In this document: positions 51,981 through 63,752 of the stretch, in pieces
Numbering within the stretch: the stretch's first letter is position 1
Layout of the letters: every line of letters begins with the position of its first letter
NCBI GenBank assembly: GCA_037953745.1
Contig: JBAKBP010003098.1
Coordinates: forward strand, 96,590 to 160,589
Origin: Lithodes maja
Taxonomy: Eukaryota > Arthropoda > Malacostraca > Decapoda > Lithodidae
Direction: 5' to 3'
Length of the DNA stretch: 64,000 nucleotides
Translations under genes and position numbers: made by a program
The notes under the pieces: generated by a model
Told to the model about the DNA's origin: nothing
What the model saw: only the letters and a program-made list of their open reading frames with translations
Database searches by the model: none

Positions 51981-53059
51981 CCGTATTTAGTGATAACATG
52001 TTGCTATTTAAGATCAGTGAAGTACAAGTCGTTAGCTGTAATGGTTTTGAAAGTAGAGCATAAAATAATAATCGCCCAATTCTGATATGCCACCAAATAA
52101 TATGTTACGGTCCGTTGTCGGATATCAAAGAAATACTGAAAATGCTGCCAAACATTTTCTGAAAGCATTTTGAGAGCAAGCGTAGGCGGCTTTAAGCTGA
52201 TTGGACCAATTGGTCCCAATTAGGCCCCTCGCCTAAAGGGATCCAGCACTGTGTGTGACCCGTTATGCTCAGGTCGCTACGGTATCCAACTCTACCTGCC
52301 GGAGAACATGTTCTGGTGGTGGAGAAAATGTTCCGGTGGTTGAGAATACTGTACAAAATGTTCCGGTGGTTGAGAATACTGTACAATAAAATTTTGCAAA
52401 ATTGCAACAAAAGGAATCTGAACAATCACTTTGATCATTAGTGCTACCATATCTGCCCAAAAATGATTCTACTGTCCTTGGCAGCGAATGTTCTCAATTG
52501 GGCTCCTAATTTTTGCAGGAGTCGCCAATATTTTCAGATTGTGGCAAGTCGGCACGTGAATGTTGCAGGTGGGAAAGAGGCTTAATACCAACCCTGAGCA
52601 AGGATACTGTTCACAGCACACACAAGGGCAACTGTCGATATCCAGCAGCAGTATCTAAGAACAGAAAACGTTTTGAACAACAGAGTCAACAACTAACCAT
52701 AGAGTACAGATTGGATAGAGAGGAAAGAAGGCGCTACAAATCTGAAAATAGTGAGCCGCGCGTTCGAGAGATGGCAGCACGATCGCAAAGGAAAACGGGA
52801 GGGTCCTCATTAATTCGTAATAATCCCTACCTTGTACTAATAACGCTATTAATAATCAATTCTACACTATCCAGACTCTATAGACATGATAGAGTTAAAT
52901 AGACATAAGTAGAGGCTACTGTAAAGGCCAGATCATCGTGAATTTTTTGTCATTATGAGGAGGTTCACAGCCACGTCTCTTATACCTCCACCATTGTTGT
53001 TGTGAGAGTGGGGAGTTGCCAACGTCAAACATGCTTAAAAAGGCCAAGGCCTTAAAAAA

Positions 53060-54213
53060 AAACATTTAAATCAGCCCAGTATATATATTTATTTTTTTAA
53101 TTGCCCCTTGAAGCCATGCCAAATATCACTCCTCCACATCCCCTCCTTCCACCCTTTCCCCCCCCCCATCAATTATCACCTACTGTATTCTCCCTGTTAT
53201 TCCCTTATTCTTAGGTATATTTTCGTGCTAACATTAGCGAGTTGCTAGCAGGTCATCTGTGTTACCAAGCGTGGGAAAGAGCGGGAGAGAGACTACCACG
53301 CAACAGTGTCTCTCCAGCCGTCGTGACGGCTGGCTGGCTGCCTCAGCCATAAGTTATGTAACTCCCGGCCTCTATCGCCGATTTTGACCATCCAAACGCT
53401 GTTTCCACTTCTTTTATTGTTGTAACAGGTTAATACCTTTATAATCAACGTAAAATAGGCGCATATGGATAAGTATTAACCTCTGAAGTGCGCATGGGGG
53501 TAAATGAAAACGTCCCCCTGTGCTGACGTATTTGAGGTTTTTCGTCACTAAAATATTCATTGTACCATTAATAGCATTAATAATTATCCATATGCGCCGA
53601 TTATGGGTTGATTATAAAGGTATTAACCTGAAACAACAATAAAACGAGTGAAAACAGCGTTTGGATGGTCAAAATCGGAGATATAGCCCGCGAGTTGTAT
53701 AATGTATGGGTGAGGCAAGCTACCTTCCCGCCAATTTTCCCCAAGGCCACTGCGACACAGTCGATCGATACTCTCTCTCTCTCTCTTGCACTCGATGGCC
53801 ATCAGTGATGACAACACCCTGCTTGCAACTCGCTAATGTTAGCACGAAAATATACCTCAGAATAAGGGAATAATAGGGAAAATAGGTGATAACTGAGGAA
53901 TAGGAGGAAAGTGGGGAAGGAGGGGAGGTAGAGGACTGAGATTTTGCATGGCCCAGGGGCCAATAAAAAATAAAAAAATAAAAAAATAAAAATAAAACAA
54001 ATATTTTTTTTTCGATGTAAAAAGTTGATTTTTAGTTTTACTTACTCCAGAGAGTCTTCCCGCAGTCCGCCGGGGGAACTCTTAAGAGTCTTCCCGCAGC
54101 TCCCGGGTTAATGATATTTATGGTACGATGACGATTTGAGTTTAGGAAACAGTCTAAATACCTCTGCACAGGGAGGGGTGGCCAATACCCCACCTACGCA
54201 GCGGAGAGGTTAA
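53060..54213 (+). mobile_element. TTAA MITE, family A relative, split by another family-A copy
   Basis: Left part 53060-53479 and right part 54108-54213 join at an internal TTAA, where family-A copies elsewhere are uninterrupted (…GGATAAGTATTAA|TGATATTTATGG). The right end is GCGGAGAGGTTAA. This is direct evidence that these MITEs insert at TTAA and duplicate it. Confidence 0.8.
53476..54111 (-). mobile_element. TTAA MITE family A, copy 2
   Basis: Full-length, in reverse orientation: TTAACCTCTGAAGTGCGCAT at the left and TCCCGCAGCTCCCGGGTTAA at the right. It is nested in the related plus-strand MITE, giving a head-to-head inverted arrangement with arms near 390 bp. Confidence 0.85.
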
Positions 54214-54579
54214 AGACGTTCCCTCTTTAATCTATTGCCCCCTCATTTTGCGGAATTTCCCTCAACTTTGGTAACACTGCAGACAAGACAGGCGCACAGA
54301 TATCAAGGAGTATCTAATAAGGAAAACGACCGAGGTGTTTTGGTTGTATGCCCTACAACAGTCTTGCCACAAAATCCCTAGGACACGCGGAAAAATAACC
54401 GTGTGACATCACGCTTTCAGCTCTATCCTTCTGTACTCTATGCAACTAACTGTGATGTATGATTTGCTGTTATACCAGAATTGGACAATTTTGATTTTAT
54501 GCTCTATTGTAAAACATATTTCAGCTACCAACTTGTACTTCACTGATCTTAAATAGCAACGTGTTATCACCAAATACTG

Positions 54580-55755
54580 AAAAAACACCCTGTATTTAAC
54601 CTGCCTAAAAAAAAAACTTCTAGTTTAAGCATACTAATATTCCTTTCATACATATAGCGGCAGCCTACACTACAGTAGTTATATCAGAACTTTTACTTGG
54701 TTCGAATGACACTGTAAGTGCAATCACTCTCAACTGGGCAAGAAATGAAACTATTCAAGGTTCTGTACATATACAGTCATGTAGCAGGACAAGTACAACA
54801 GATTAAAATTTAAATGGTAGTTTATTAACACGTAAAGATGTACTTGGCTTGTACACACATAAATTAATACACACAAATGAATAGGCCTACATATAATACT
54901 GGTGGTATCACAATGAGTAGGCTACATCAAACACTTTTAACAACATTTGTACATACATAATGGTGCTCCTCATGCTGAGCCACAGTTAAAATCAATTGAT
55001 CAAGGAGGAATGAATTACGGATACAAGCTCGCTGCATAGAGAACGTCAGTTACAGGGGTCACTTAAAGAAAGATAGGGGTGTCGTGGTAGCTTGAGTCTA
55101 TGTGTAGCACTGGTGTTTGTGTGGGTCTTGCTCTGTGAAATATCATAAACTATCACCTTGGAAAGGGACTGTGTACAGAATATTTATAAAAAACCAGGAT
55201 AGCATGTGTGGATTGTGTCCTATTACAAAGAAGCTTGTACAGTGAGAAGGGAGCTTCTGTAAAACAGCCTTCGAGCAATGCTAACACTTTTTCTTCTTTG
55301 TGAGGGATTCGGCATCTACGTCTGGGGATGGTGGCTTGGTCTTGGACTGGATTCAAGGCATGGTAGTCGGCGTCCAGGTAAAGGTCCTTATGGCTAGGAG
55401 CTGGACTTCAGGTTCCAGCTTACACACAGTTGCGAGCTGTTAGTTGGGTCTGGGGAGGAACGCAAAGGAGGTGGTTTTAGGAAACTGTCTTCCCGAGCTC
55501 AGCACAGCTTGCTTAATGCCACTCCTGTATAAATAACTGAGACTAACTTTTCGTCGCTGGCTGAGCTCAACTGAGTACTGGGGTGGAATAGTATTGTCCC
55601 GTGTCTAATAAGATTGTGGGCCAGCGCTCCTTACTTATTATACAGCAGTTAGCCTGACGAGCAATACTTCTTGTTTGTTTAACTCTGAATGCCTGGCCTA
55701 GCTCAACACAGTTATTGTGGGTAGTTTGGAAAGGGGAAATTTGTAACTGTGTGTG
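54580..55755. other. Unassigned DNA of about 1.2 kb
   Basis: From about 54800 (GGTAGTTTATTAACACG) it is more GC-balanced and might be a leader or solo LTR of an unrecognised retroelement, but no matching repeat or coding was found. Confidence 0.35.
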
Positions 55756-56233
55756 AGGGGAGGTGTGGTGGAGTGGTCATGCCACTGGATTGGTAATCCA
55801 ATGGACCCGGGTTCAAATCCCGATATGTCAATGGGAAGATATTATTGGGATTGAATTTGTGCTGTACCTAGTATCAGTGCATTACCACAAAGCCCACCGA
55901 AATGCCAAAAAAATACCCTCATTGTTCCCTGATTAAATAACACTGTATGAATATTCCCATATTCAAAATATGTTACAAGGGGACAATGCCTAGTGAGTTC
56001 ACTGCTCAATAGGTGGCGTTGTGAGAGTGAGGGTCTGAGTCTGGAGGGTGAGACGGTGAAGCACTTGAGCGAAGCAACCGGCCGCTTCAGAGATGGAGCT
56101 GCTTCGAGCCATGATGGATGCTTCACATGTCTCACTCCCCAGACTGGAACAAGACCTCACGGGCTTCACCGTGTTGAGCGGTGGAATGTACAGGCTCTCA
56201 GCCTATGCCCGAGAGGGAGTAGTTGGAATATAG

Positions 56234-56268
<35 letters not shown>
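55756..56268 (+). mobile_element. tRNA-Thr-like SINE, copy 3
   Basis: AGGGGAGGTGTGG start, A box TGGTGGAGTGG, anticodon-like GGT, B box GGTTCAAATCC, the shared body, and an A-tail of about 36 bases to 56268. Very close to copy 2, so both are probably recent. Confidence 0.9.
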
Positions 56269-56272
<4 letters not shown>

Positions 56273-56663
56273 CTCATCAGCTCTTTGGAAATGGTCAGTA
56301 CTCCTTTCCCACTTTGCTTGACCTCCAGTGATCTGGCTGAGGTAGTTTCAGCTTTGGTTGAGTGATCACTGTTGGTCTATTTGAGGGCAAGAAAGGCAGT
56401 TGGAGATTTGACCATATTTCTGTTGTCGTGAGAGGACCCCGGCCACACGAGCACAACTTGGGTCGGCGGCTTGAGTGACAGAGGGGTCTGGGGTAGGAAT
56501 GCACTTAGGCCCTTCTCGGATAGAGGCCATGCTCATCTCTTTTTCTCTTCTCTTGGTTTTGTGCTTCTTCCTCTTTTTATGTTTGTCCTTTCCTTGTGTT
56601 TTACATATAATCACTATGTGTATGCAAAATCACATGGACAACTTTACTTTAAATATATAATAG
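56269..56663. other. No recognisable feature
   Basis: Unassigned; chance frames only. Confidence 0.45.
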
Positions 56664-56665
56664 TA

Positions 56666-57107
56666 CAGTAAACCCCCGATATTTCGGACTCTTTTTACTC
56701 GGACACCCGTACTTCTCGGAATGGCATCTGCCTCTCGGAGATGTTCCAGTATATCTCGTCAATTTCCGAATTGGACGGAATTTATGTCTGGTTTACAGTG
56801 TTCTCTCACTTGGTTTTAAGTGGTTTTAGGATGAATTGAAGCCTGTGCCTTTTAATTATTGTGTTAATATTAATTACTATGTACTGTACTGTCCCTGAAA
56901 ACATAATAATGTTCGTATTTGTCAATAATATGATGAATTTCACATGCAATGATGAAATATAAAGTGTAGCAGTGGTAGGGTGATCTCAGTTTGCTATGGT
57001 GGCGCAGACTCCCCCTTCCTATTCGGACATTTTCGAAAAATCTCGGAAAATCGGACATTTCGGAAGTGAGCATCCCCCAATTAGGTCGAGATAACGAGGG
57101 TTTACTG
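56666..57107. mobile_element. pogo/Tigger-type MITE
   Basis: CAGTAAACCCCCGATATTTC at the left and the complement of CAGTAAACCCTCGTTATCTC at the right, flanked by TA (56664-56665 and 57108-57109); 442 bp, non-coding. Confidence 0.9.
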
Positions 57108-57912
57108 TACATTGAATTATGCTCCAAATGGATATAGCTATAGGGTATTCTTTATATTTCACTCAATTACTGTACAGCACTCGACGTGCCTGGACCATGG
57201 CACCTTCATGCATCGGTCCTTTTACTGTTAGATCATCTTGTAATACAGGTGATAAAGGATTGGGGGGGCGAGACAAGTTATTTATTTATTTATTAATTTT
57301 AATTTTTATTTTGTGTAAGGAGACGAAAGGTAAAGCTGTGTAACAAGCGTCCCCCAAGATCGAAAGTGACAGAGCCAAATTCAAGGTACGTTGAAGTCAA
57401 AATGTCTGGGCACATGGAGCTTGAAGCAGTTAAGTCGTAGGATGAGGGAAAGATAGACTGAGAAAGAGAGTTTCAGTTTACTTGTTGAGTGGAAGAAAGA
57501 CTGGGAAAATCAGCTCACTCTTGGGTCTTGGGTTAGAGAGATGGATGGAATAAATAGAAACACCATTTAAGAAGGAGCACTTTATTGACAACGTTTCGTA
57601 GATAGGTTCTTCCGGTCACTGAAGAAGTGACCTGAAGAAGCTATCTGTGAAACGTCCTTAAAGTGTTCCTCCTCAAATGGTGCTCCTAATCATATCGTAA
57701 ACTTTTCAAAGTTGATTTAACATGGACAGAATAGGAGTGGAAATGTGTTGAAAGATGGGTACGTGCCACCTACTCTCCGTAAGGAAGGAGATATACACTG
57801 AAAAAGCTCTGAGAACACTGATTATTGTTATAGGCCTAGCGGTAGAAGAGAGTGTGAGCCGCAACATTGCGGCGTGTAGAGATATTGTAGAGAATTAGTA
57901 AGAGGAGGGGAG
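57108..57912. other. No clear feature
   Basis: Contains a short inverted stretch near 57600-57660 (GAAACGTCC/ACGTTTCG context with GGTTCTTCCGGTCAC) and otherwise unassigned DNA. Confidence 0.4.
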
Positions 57913-58461
57913 TTAACCTATAAACGGCGAGCAGGGTGTATTGAACACCACTGTTCTAGGCGAGCATATTAGGCCCCATTCATGCCTATAATCGTCATTT
58001 TACGATAAATATCGTTATTACTTATTCATATGCACCTATTTTACCTTCACTATGAAGATAGTAACCTGTAACAACAATAAAACAAGTGGAAATATAAATT
58101 TTCTGGTCAAAATCGCGAATATACATGGAGCAGCCCATTTATGAATTATGGAGCAAATTGAGGCAACGTCTCCCTTCACGAGGCCTCAAGCCTGACTGAG
58201 CTTACTCATTCACACTCTCGCTTGTGTAACACATTCGCTAGGCACGTAAGCACATCCTCCACACAGTTTGCTAATGTTAGCACAAGAATATACCAACGAA
58301 TTAGGGAATAACAGGGAAAATAGGTGATAATTGGAGGGGGAGGGGAAAGGGGGGAAGGAGGGGATGTGGAGGAGTGATATGAGGTATAGGGGAAAAAAAC
58401 AAAATTGTTTAGTGCTACTGGGGCCGTTTAAAATGTTTTTTTTTTAGGCCTTCCCTCTTAA
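57913..58461. mobile_element. TTAA MITE family B, copy 2
   Basis: TTAACCTATAAACGGCGAGC at the left; shares ATCGTTATTACTTATTCATA and the GGAGTGATATGAGG region with 46669-47311; ends in TTAA, which is also the first TTAA of the next MITE. Confidence 0.75.
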
Positions 58462-58555
58462 CCCGGGAACTGTGGGGAGACTCTTAAGAGTTCCCCCGGC
58501 GGACTGCGGGGAGACTCTTAAGAGTCAGAGAAAAAAAAAATCAACTTTTGACATC

Positions 58556-58594
<39 letters not shown>

Positions 58595-59082
58595 GCCCCT
58601 GGGCCATGCAAAATCTCAGTCCTCTATCTCCCCTCCTTCCCCACTTTCCTCCTCTCCTTCAGTTATCACCTATTTTCCCTGTTATTCCCTTATTCTGAGG
58701 TATATTTTCGTGCTAACATTAGAAATCCGGTTGCAGGGTGTGGTCATCACTGATAGCAAGCGAATGCAAGAGAGAGAGAGAGAGAGTATCGATCGACTGA
58801 GTCTCAGTGGCCTTGGGGGAAATTGGCGGGAAAGAAGCTTGCCTCACCCATACATTATACAACTCGCGGGCTATATCTCCGATTTTGACCATCCAAACGC
58901 TGTTTTCACTCGTTTTATTGTTGTTTCAGGTTAATACCTTTATAATCAACCCATAATAGGCGCATATGGATAAGTATTAATGCTATTAATGGTACAATGA
59001 ATATTTTAGTGACGGAAACACCTCAAATACATGCGCACAGGGAGAGGTGTCTAATTACCCCCATGCGCACTTCAGAGGTTAA
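58458..59082 (+). mobile_element. TTAA MITE family A, copy 3
   Basis: TTAACCCGGGAACTGTGGGG to CACTTCAGAGGTTAA, with a T-run near 58558-58590. It abuts family B at a shared TTAA, as expected if one inserted at the terminal TTAA of the other. Confidence 0.85.
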
Positions 59083-59142
59083 GAGCTTTGCCGCCGTTGC
59101 CCAGTAAAACTTCTTAAGAGCTTTCTCGCCGTTGGCGGGTTA

Positions 59143-59545
59143 ATGATAAGACAAAATGCTTTCAACTCTATCCTTTCAAGAAGTATGGTAGGAGAGGAAA
59201 TTCCCCACACATGCGAACAGTATTCGATACATGGGCGCACAGTTCTACGAAGCTGTGCGGGGATAAAGAATCTATGGAGATGGTTGAGCACACCTAACTT
59301 CTGGGAAGCTGCTTTAGCATGAGTGGTGAGCTGGGCTTTCCAATAAAGGTCAGAGGAAAAAGAAACACCAAGAATATTGAGAGGACGAATGGTTGATTTG
59401 AGTATTTATTGTTGAAGAGTAAGGGATAGTTGTGTGGAAGATTGTGATGGGTATATAAAGGGAGAAATTGGTTCTGGAAGCATTGAAAGCAACAAGGTTA
59501 TAACAGAGATAGGTGTGCCATGGCCTCATCATGTACATTTTGATG
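59143..59545 (-). pseudogene. LINE fragment, C-terminal end of RT
   Basis: On the minus strand: a degenerate upstream frame with YSSTINTQINHSSSQYSWC, then SSDLYWKAQLTTHAKAASQK, then LNHLHRFFIPAQLRRTVRPC and IEYCSHVWGIS. This is the region after the RT active site in Jockey/CR1-type LINEs. It contains stops and frameshifts and is different in sequence from the complete CR1-like element. Confidence 0.65.
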
Positions 59546-60469
59546 CGACAACATGGAGGGTCACTGTGGAAAGCTAGTTGAATATTGAATGTAGAGGCGA
59601 TGTCACATGAGCCATTTTTCCATCAATTTGTGAGGAGCAAGTATGTTTACATACAGTACTGTACTAGTTTTCGGTATTTTCCTCATTGGAATCGACAACT
59701 AGACTGAATGTATATGATTTTACGAGATTAAAATAATATACAACCTTACTCAAGAAGACCAGACCACAATTGCAGATGTTGACCGCACGGATCTTGGGGG
59801 GGGGGGGTTATCATACCTAGTAGCATTTGCAGATCAGTGACCACAGTCTGGCCTATAATAGGTCAGCTGAGGATAAAAATTATGGCGGTAAGTGATCTTA
59901 AGAAAATGAAATAATATACAACTTTACTTAAGGGGGGATGGTTCACTTTTTGGGCGATTTTTGCATGTATTCATTATTTTTCTAGTTTCCTCCCTAGACC
60001 TACATCAAATTTAAAACAACATCCATTAGATCTCCCTTCTAGATTAATTTGTACATTTTTCGGTAGAAAATGTCCCGGCTTCTTCCAACATTACAGGCTC
60101 ACTATCGTTCGCCAGGGAAAAAATTGACACCTAAATAGCACAAAAGGTCTAAATATTGACGAAGAAATGGGGCGAAAGGTCTTAAAATCGACTAACTAAT
60201 GGGGCAATCTTAACATCTGAAAACACAGGGTCACAATTGCAGATTTTGGCCACACGGATCTGGGGGGTGGGGGTGGGGGGCAGTTAGCATACCTAATAGT
60301 ATTTGGAGATCAGTGACCACAGTCTGGCCTATAATGGGTCAGCTGAGGATAACAAAATATGGCAGTCAGTGTGATCAAAGAACAGGACAGGTAAAGCAGT
60401 TCACACCACCTCCACCTAGTTCTACTTTCATGGGGACGTGGCAGAAGGAGTGGCTGATAATTAAGGAGG
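59546..60469. other. No gene; short duplicated segment
   Basis: Segments at about 59760-59890 and 60225-60365 are similar (ACCACAGTCTGGCCTATAAT and GATCAGTGACC), an imperfect direct duplication of about 130 bp. No coding. Confidence 0.5.
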
Positions 60470-60960
60470 TGACGTGAAAATTATTCACATGAAGAGGTGC
60501 CGGGTGGTGTGGAAGGGACAGTGGCTGGTGTGGTGGGAGGTAGGTGACGGATGGGGTAGGCAAGGTAATGGTTGATGTTGTGGGAATCAGGTGATGAGTG
60601 GTGTGGGAGGGACAGTGGTTAATTGATGTGGTGGGAGGTAAAGGAGAGGCAATGGTTGGTGTGATGGAAGGCAGGTGACGGGTTGTGCAGGAAGGGTAAT
60701 GGTTGATGTGGTGGGAAGCAGGTGATGGGTGGTGTAGAAGAGGCAGTGGTTGGTGTGGTTGGAGGTAGGTGACGGGTGGTGTGGGGGGTTGTAGGAGCAA
60801 CGTGGTTGATGTGGTGGGAGAAAGGTGATCGGTGGTGTAGGAGGAAAATTGGTCAGAGTGATGGGAGGTAGGTGAAGGTGATAGGTTGTAAAGGGCTTGG
60901 CCTCCTTTGTGTAGGGGTTGGTGGGTGTTGTGGAGGTATAGTCTGGTGATGTGGAATTGG
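60470..60960. repeat. Degenerate GT/GG-rich minisatellite
   Basis: Repeated words such as GTGGTGGGAGGTAGGTGA and GGTAATGGTTGATGTGGTGG at irregular spacing of roughly 55-65 bp. The minus-strand frame across it (Pro/His-rich) is a by-product. Confidence 0.75.
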
Positions 60961-62289
60961 TTAGTGAAGTGGGATATCAGACCGGTGACTACTATCCGAA
61001 GCTGAGTATAATAATTGTCTAAAGTATAACAAAACTATATATTGTAAATTGAAGAAAAAAAAAGCGTCCTCGTATACAGTACGGGTTGACAGAATACCTC
61101 AACTGTACAGTATATTATTATGCAGCAGCAGAAACAACAAACATAGGAGACACCCCGTATTAATCCACGATTCACAGCCATAGTTGCGGCCATAACCACA
61201 CCAAAAACAAACAGAGGCACAACACACAGCCCTTCCACAAATGTGCGAGCCCTTCTTGCCCACACCCGGACCCACCCCACAGCCACCACCAGCAGATTGG
61301 CTACCTCCAGGCCCCTTACAGCGAGCCATCACTACCAGACCCTTCTTCCATGGACCAACCCAAACGGAGACATCGCCACCTTACACACCTTAGGTGAACG
61401 ACAACCAGTAAGCCTTTTTGTGCCATTGTTCGGGGCTTGGCAATTGATCGTGTACTAGGCCGATCGAGGGAATTGGTTCGGGGCTGTTCCAAGAAACATC
61501 TATAAATTCCTCTGACTCAACAGTTAACCCTTCCAGTGATAGCGATGCTCATTGGCTGACACCTACTTATGCAACGCACTGCCCCAGTGACGTCTATTGG
61601 ACATCTACAATTTTCGCCTTATTAAATTATTTTAGGCCTCCAAAAGGCTTGTAAGGGTCTCATATTTGTACACACAGTAGCTTAGAATGTGGAGCAAAGT
61701 TGGCAGACCACCGAAACCACCTTGGGCTACCACCTTGGGCTACCCCATTTCGGCCCTATTTGTGACATCTCTATGTCTGTTATCTTGTTAGCTAATTTTA
61801 ATGTTTTCATAATATTTATTATTATTTAATAGCTGATAAGTTTTGACTGAACACACATTTTCCCTTTTTCACTTGGCATAAACTGTGATCGATTACCGTA
61901 CTAAAATTTAATCTTATTATCCTTCACCGAATTATGGTTAGGTCTAATGTACATTCACATTTTCAACTATAATTACCTTCATTCTAAACGACTTATCGCC
62001 AAACTGTTTCATATACCAAGTGTAGTAGATACCTTTTTGTTCTTTTCTACGTCATCGTTCACAAAGGCTGTAACATAACTTGGTATAATGAGGCTCTAAT
62101 CAACCTGATCATATATCGAGCACAGGCCTGATGCGGCAGGCGCCTTTATAAACCGGCTTGACATGGCCAGTTTCTTACACGTTGTTTGCTAGCCTGATTA
62201 ACCTGACAAGCGCTAAATAGACCTAGGGGCTAGGGTAGTTATTTGTGCATTTCTAGCCTTGGATTCTGACAGAATTAGTTATATTTACA
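60961..62289. other. No recognisable feature
   Basis: Mixed-composition DNA without supported exons, RNA genes or terminal repeats. Confidence 0.45.
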
Positions 62290-62846
62290 ATATAGAGCAT
62301 TATTTGTTTTCGGTATGCTTTTATTTTACATATATGATGTATATATGAACCTTCAAGAGTGCTAAAATAAGTGGGAAAAGCATTTGGGTGGTGAAAAACG
62401 AAGATATTGGCCACCCGGTCATAATCTCAGGCGACAGAGAGCCACAGGCAACCCTCCTCTCTCGCTGTCTGTGAGGTAACTGAGACGAGCGGGGCGGTGT
62501 GGGCCGGTGTCTGGGTGTTACATAACGATCTTTTCTGCAACCCACTTGTGTTACATTATCGCGGGAGAGAAAAATAACCGATAAATGATGATAATAAGAG
62601 GAAAAATAGGTGATAATTGAGGAGGGGAGGGAGGGGGGAATAAGGTGGGGAAGGAGGGGATGGGGGTGGGTGAGATTTACATGGATGAGTACTGGAGGGG
62701 AATTATCTCACCTAGAGACAAATTCCTTTGTTTTGATAGGCCCTTTTTTTTTTTTGGAAGGCTTTTTTTATGGTCTTGCTTCCGTGAGGCCTATCGCGTT
62801 CCCTATAGGAAGCCTTCCGTGAGGCCTATAGCGCTTGCCGGGTTAA
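62290..62846. mobile_element. TTAA MITE, family B relative, left end unclear
   Basis: AAATAAGTGGGAAAAGCATT, a GAGGGGAATTATCTCACCTA region and a TTTTTTTTGGAAGGCTTTTT run follow the order of family B; it ends GCCGGGTTAA at 62846. CCGTGAGGCCTAT occurs twice near the end. Confidence 0.55.
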
Positions 62847-63363
62847 CAATTATGATTTATAATTTTTCGCCTTATAATCGTTAAGTTTGCTTCCAATTAC
62901 CTAGTTTATACATGATCGCCGTCAATATAAGGTATAAACTTACTGTAAAAGACTCGTCCAGAGTGAATATATAGAATGAGTGACTTTAGTATTTGTATCT
63001 AACAATCACATATCAAAACAGATATTGGCTAGTCAAAACAACTAAACACTTTCATTCATTCATTCATTCGACACATGTCCATGTGTCGTCGCCTACATAT
63101 AACTGTTTACATATAATGAACCCTTTCAATACGATTATGCCAATATCATGTGTTTGGCTAACATTAGACAATTTTATAATTTAGCGAAGCATATCTTGAG
63201 GTAAAAAATCAAACCGAAATTAATTTTATCCGTTTGAATCCTAGAGGTCCTGACTAAGCTTAACAAAATCATAATATTGTTATCCTTGATAAAATGGAAA
63301 CTTCATTACGGTATATAAAGGGGATTAAAATTTTACATTATAATTATTCTTTTTTAGGTACAC

Positions 63364-63365
<2 letters not shown>
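62847..63365. other. No recognisable feature
   Basis: AT-rich, with a short (CATT)n run near 63051-63069. Confidence 0.5.
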
Positions 63366-63369
<4 letters not shown>

Positions 63370-63442
<73 letters not shown>

Positions 63443-63482
63443 TATATATATAATATATATATATACAGTATATATGTATATA
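63370..63482. repeat. (AT)n microsatellite
   Basis: A long AT dinucleotide run with minor interruptions (ACACAGT). Confidence 0.9.
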
Positions 63483-63484
63483 TA

Positions 63485-63675
63485 TGAAAGGGCACTTCCT
63501 GTCTGTTTACTCACGAACTACTCCCTCAAGATGGAGAGCCCACACTTGGCATGCATACTAAGGGAATGCCATACATAATGGTGTGTGTGTGTGGGGGGGG
63601 GGGGGCTACACCCAAGATAGGCAGCCAATACATTACTCCCATTCCCCCCCCCCCCCCCCCCACCCTCGGCTAGTA
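63485..63675 (-). repeat. Inverted single member of the 28.7-29.3 kb repeat family
   Basis: CTCAAGATGGAGAGCCCACA and TTGGCATGCATACTAAGGG are the complement of the unit at 28.8-29.2 kb. It ends CCTCGGCTAG, the counterpart of the CTAGCTGAGG start there. G and C runs of about 15-17 bases flank it. Confidence 0.75.
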
Positions 63676-63752
63676 TATATATATATGATGGATGCAAAAC
63701 CAGCCGATATGGTATATAATTATATTGCCTACCATTTCATTCGCACTAACAC

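Larger units (their letters stand above)
51981..54579. mobile_element. TIR element family E, copy 2, interrupted
   Basis: The left end (CCGTATTTAGTGATAACATG) and the right end (54449-54579, complement of CAGTATTTGGTGATAACACG) are inverted repeats matching copy 1. A frame at 52513-52902 (CRWERGLIPTLSKDTVH ... EYRLDREERRRYKS) is partly shared with copy 1; no domain is recognised. A block of TTAA MITEs (about 53060-54215) is inserted in the middle. A triple repeat of TGTTCCGGTGGTTGAGAATA lies at about 52310-52385. Confidence 0.65.

Noticed and set aside
52513..52902. 129-residue frame as a transposase of TIR family E
   Set aside because: No catalytic motif, and the frame crosses into sequence not shared by the other copy; left as part of the element only.
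60375..60800. Pro/His-rich minus-strand frame of 141 residues
   Set aside because: It reads across a GT/GG-rich minisatellite; low complexity.
61035..61332. Hydrophobic minus-strand frames that could be a signal-peptide exon of the Ly6 gene
   Set aside because: No suitable phase-1 donor or typical signal-peptide layout; position alone is not enough.
63294..63578. Tyr/Ile-repeat frame
   Set aside because: A translation of the (AT)n microsatellite.
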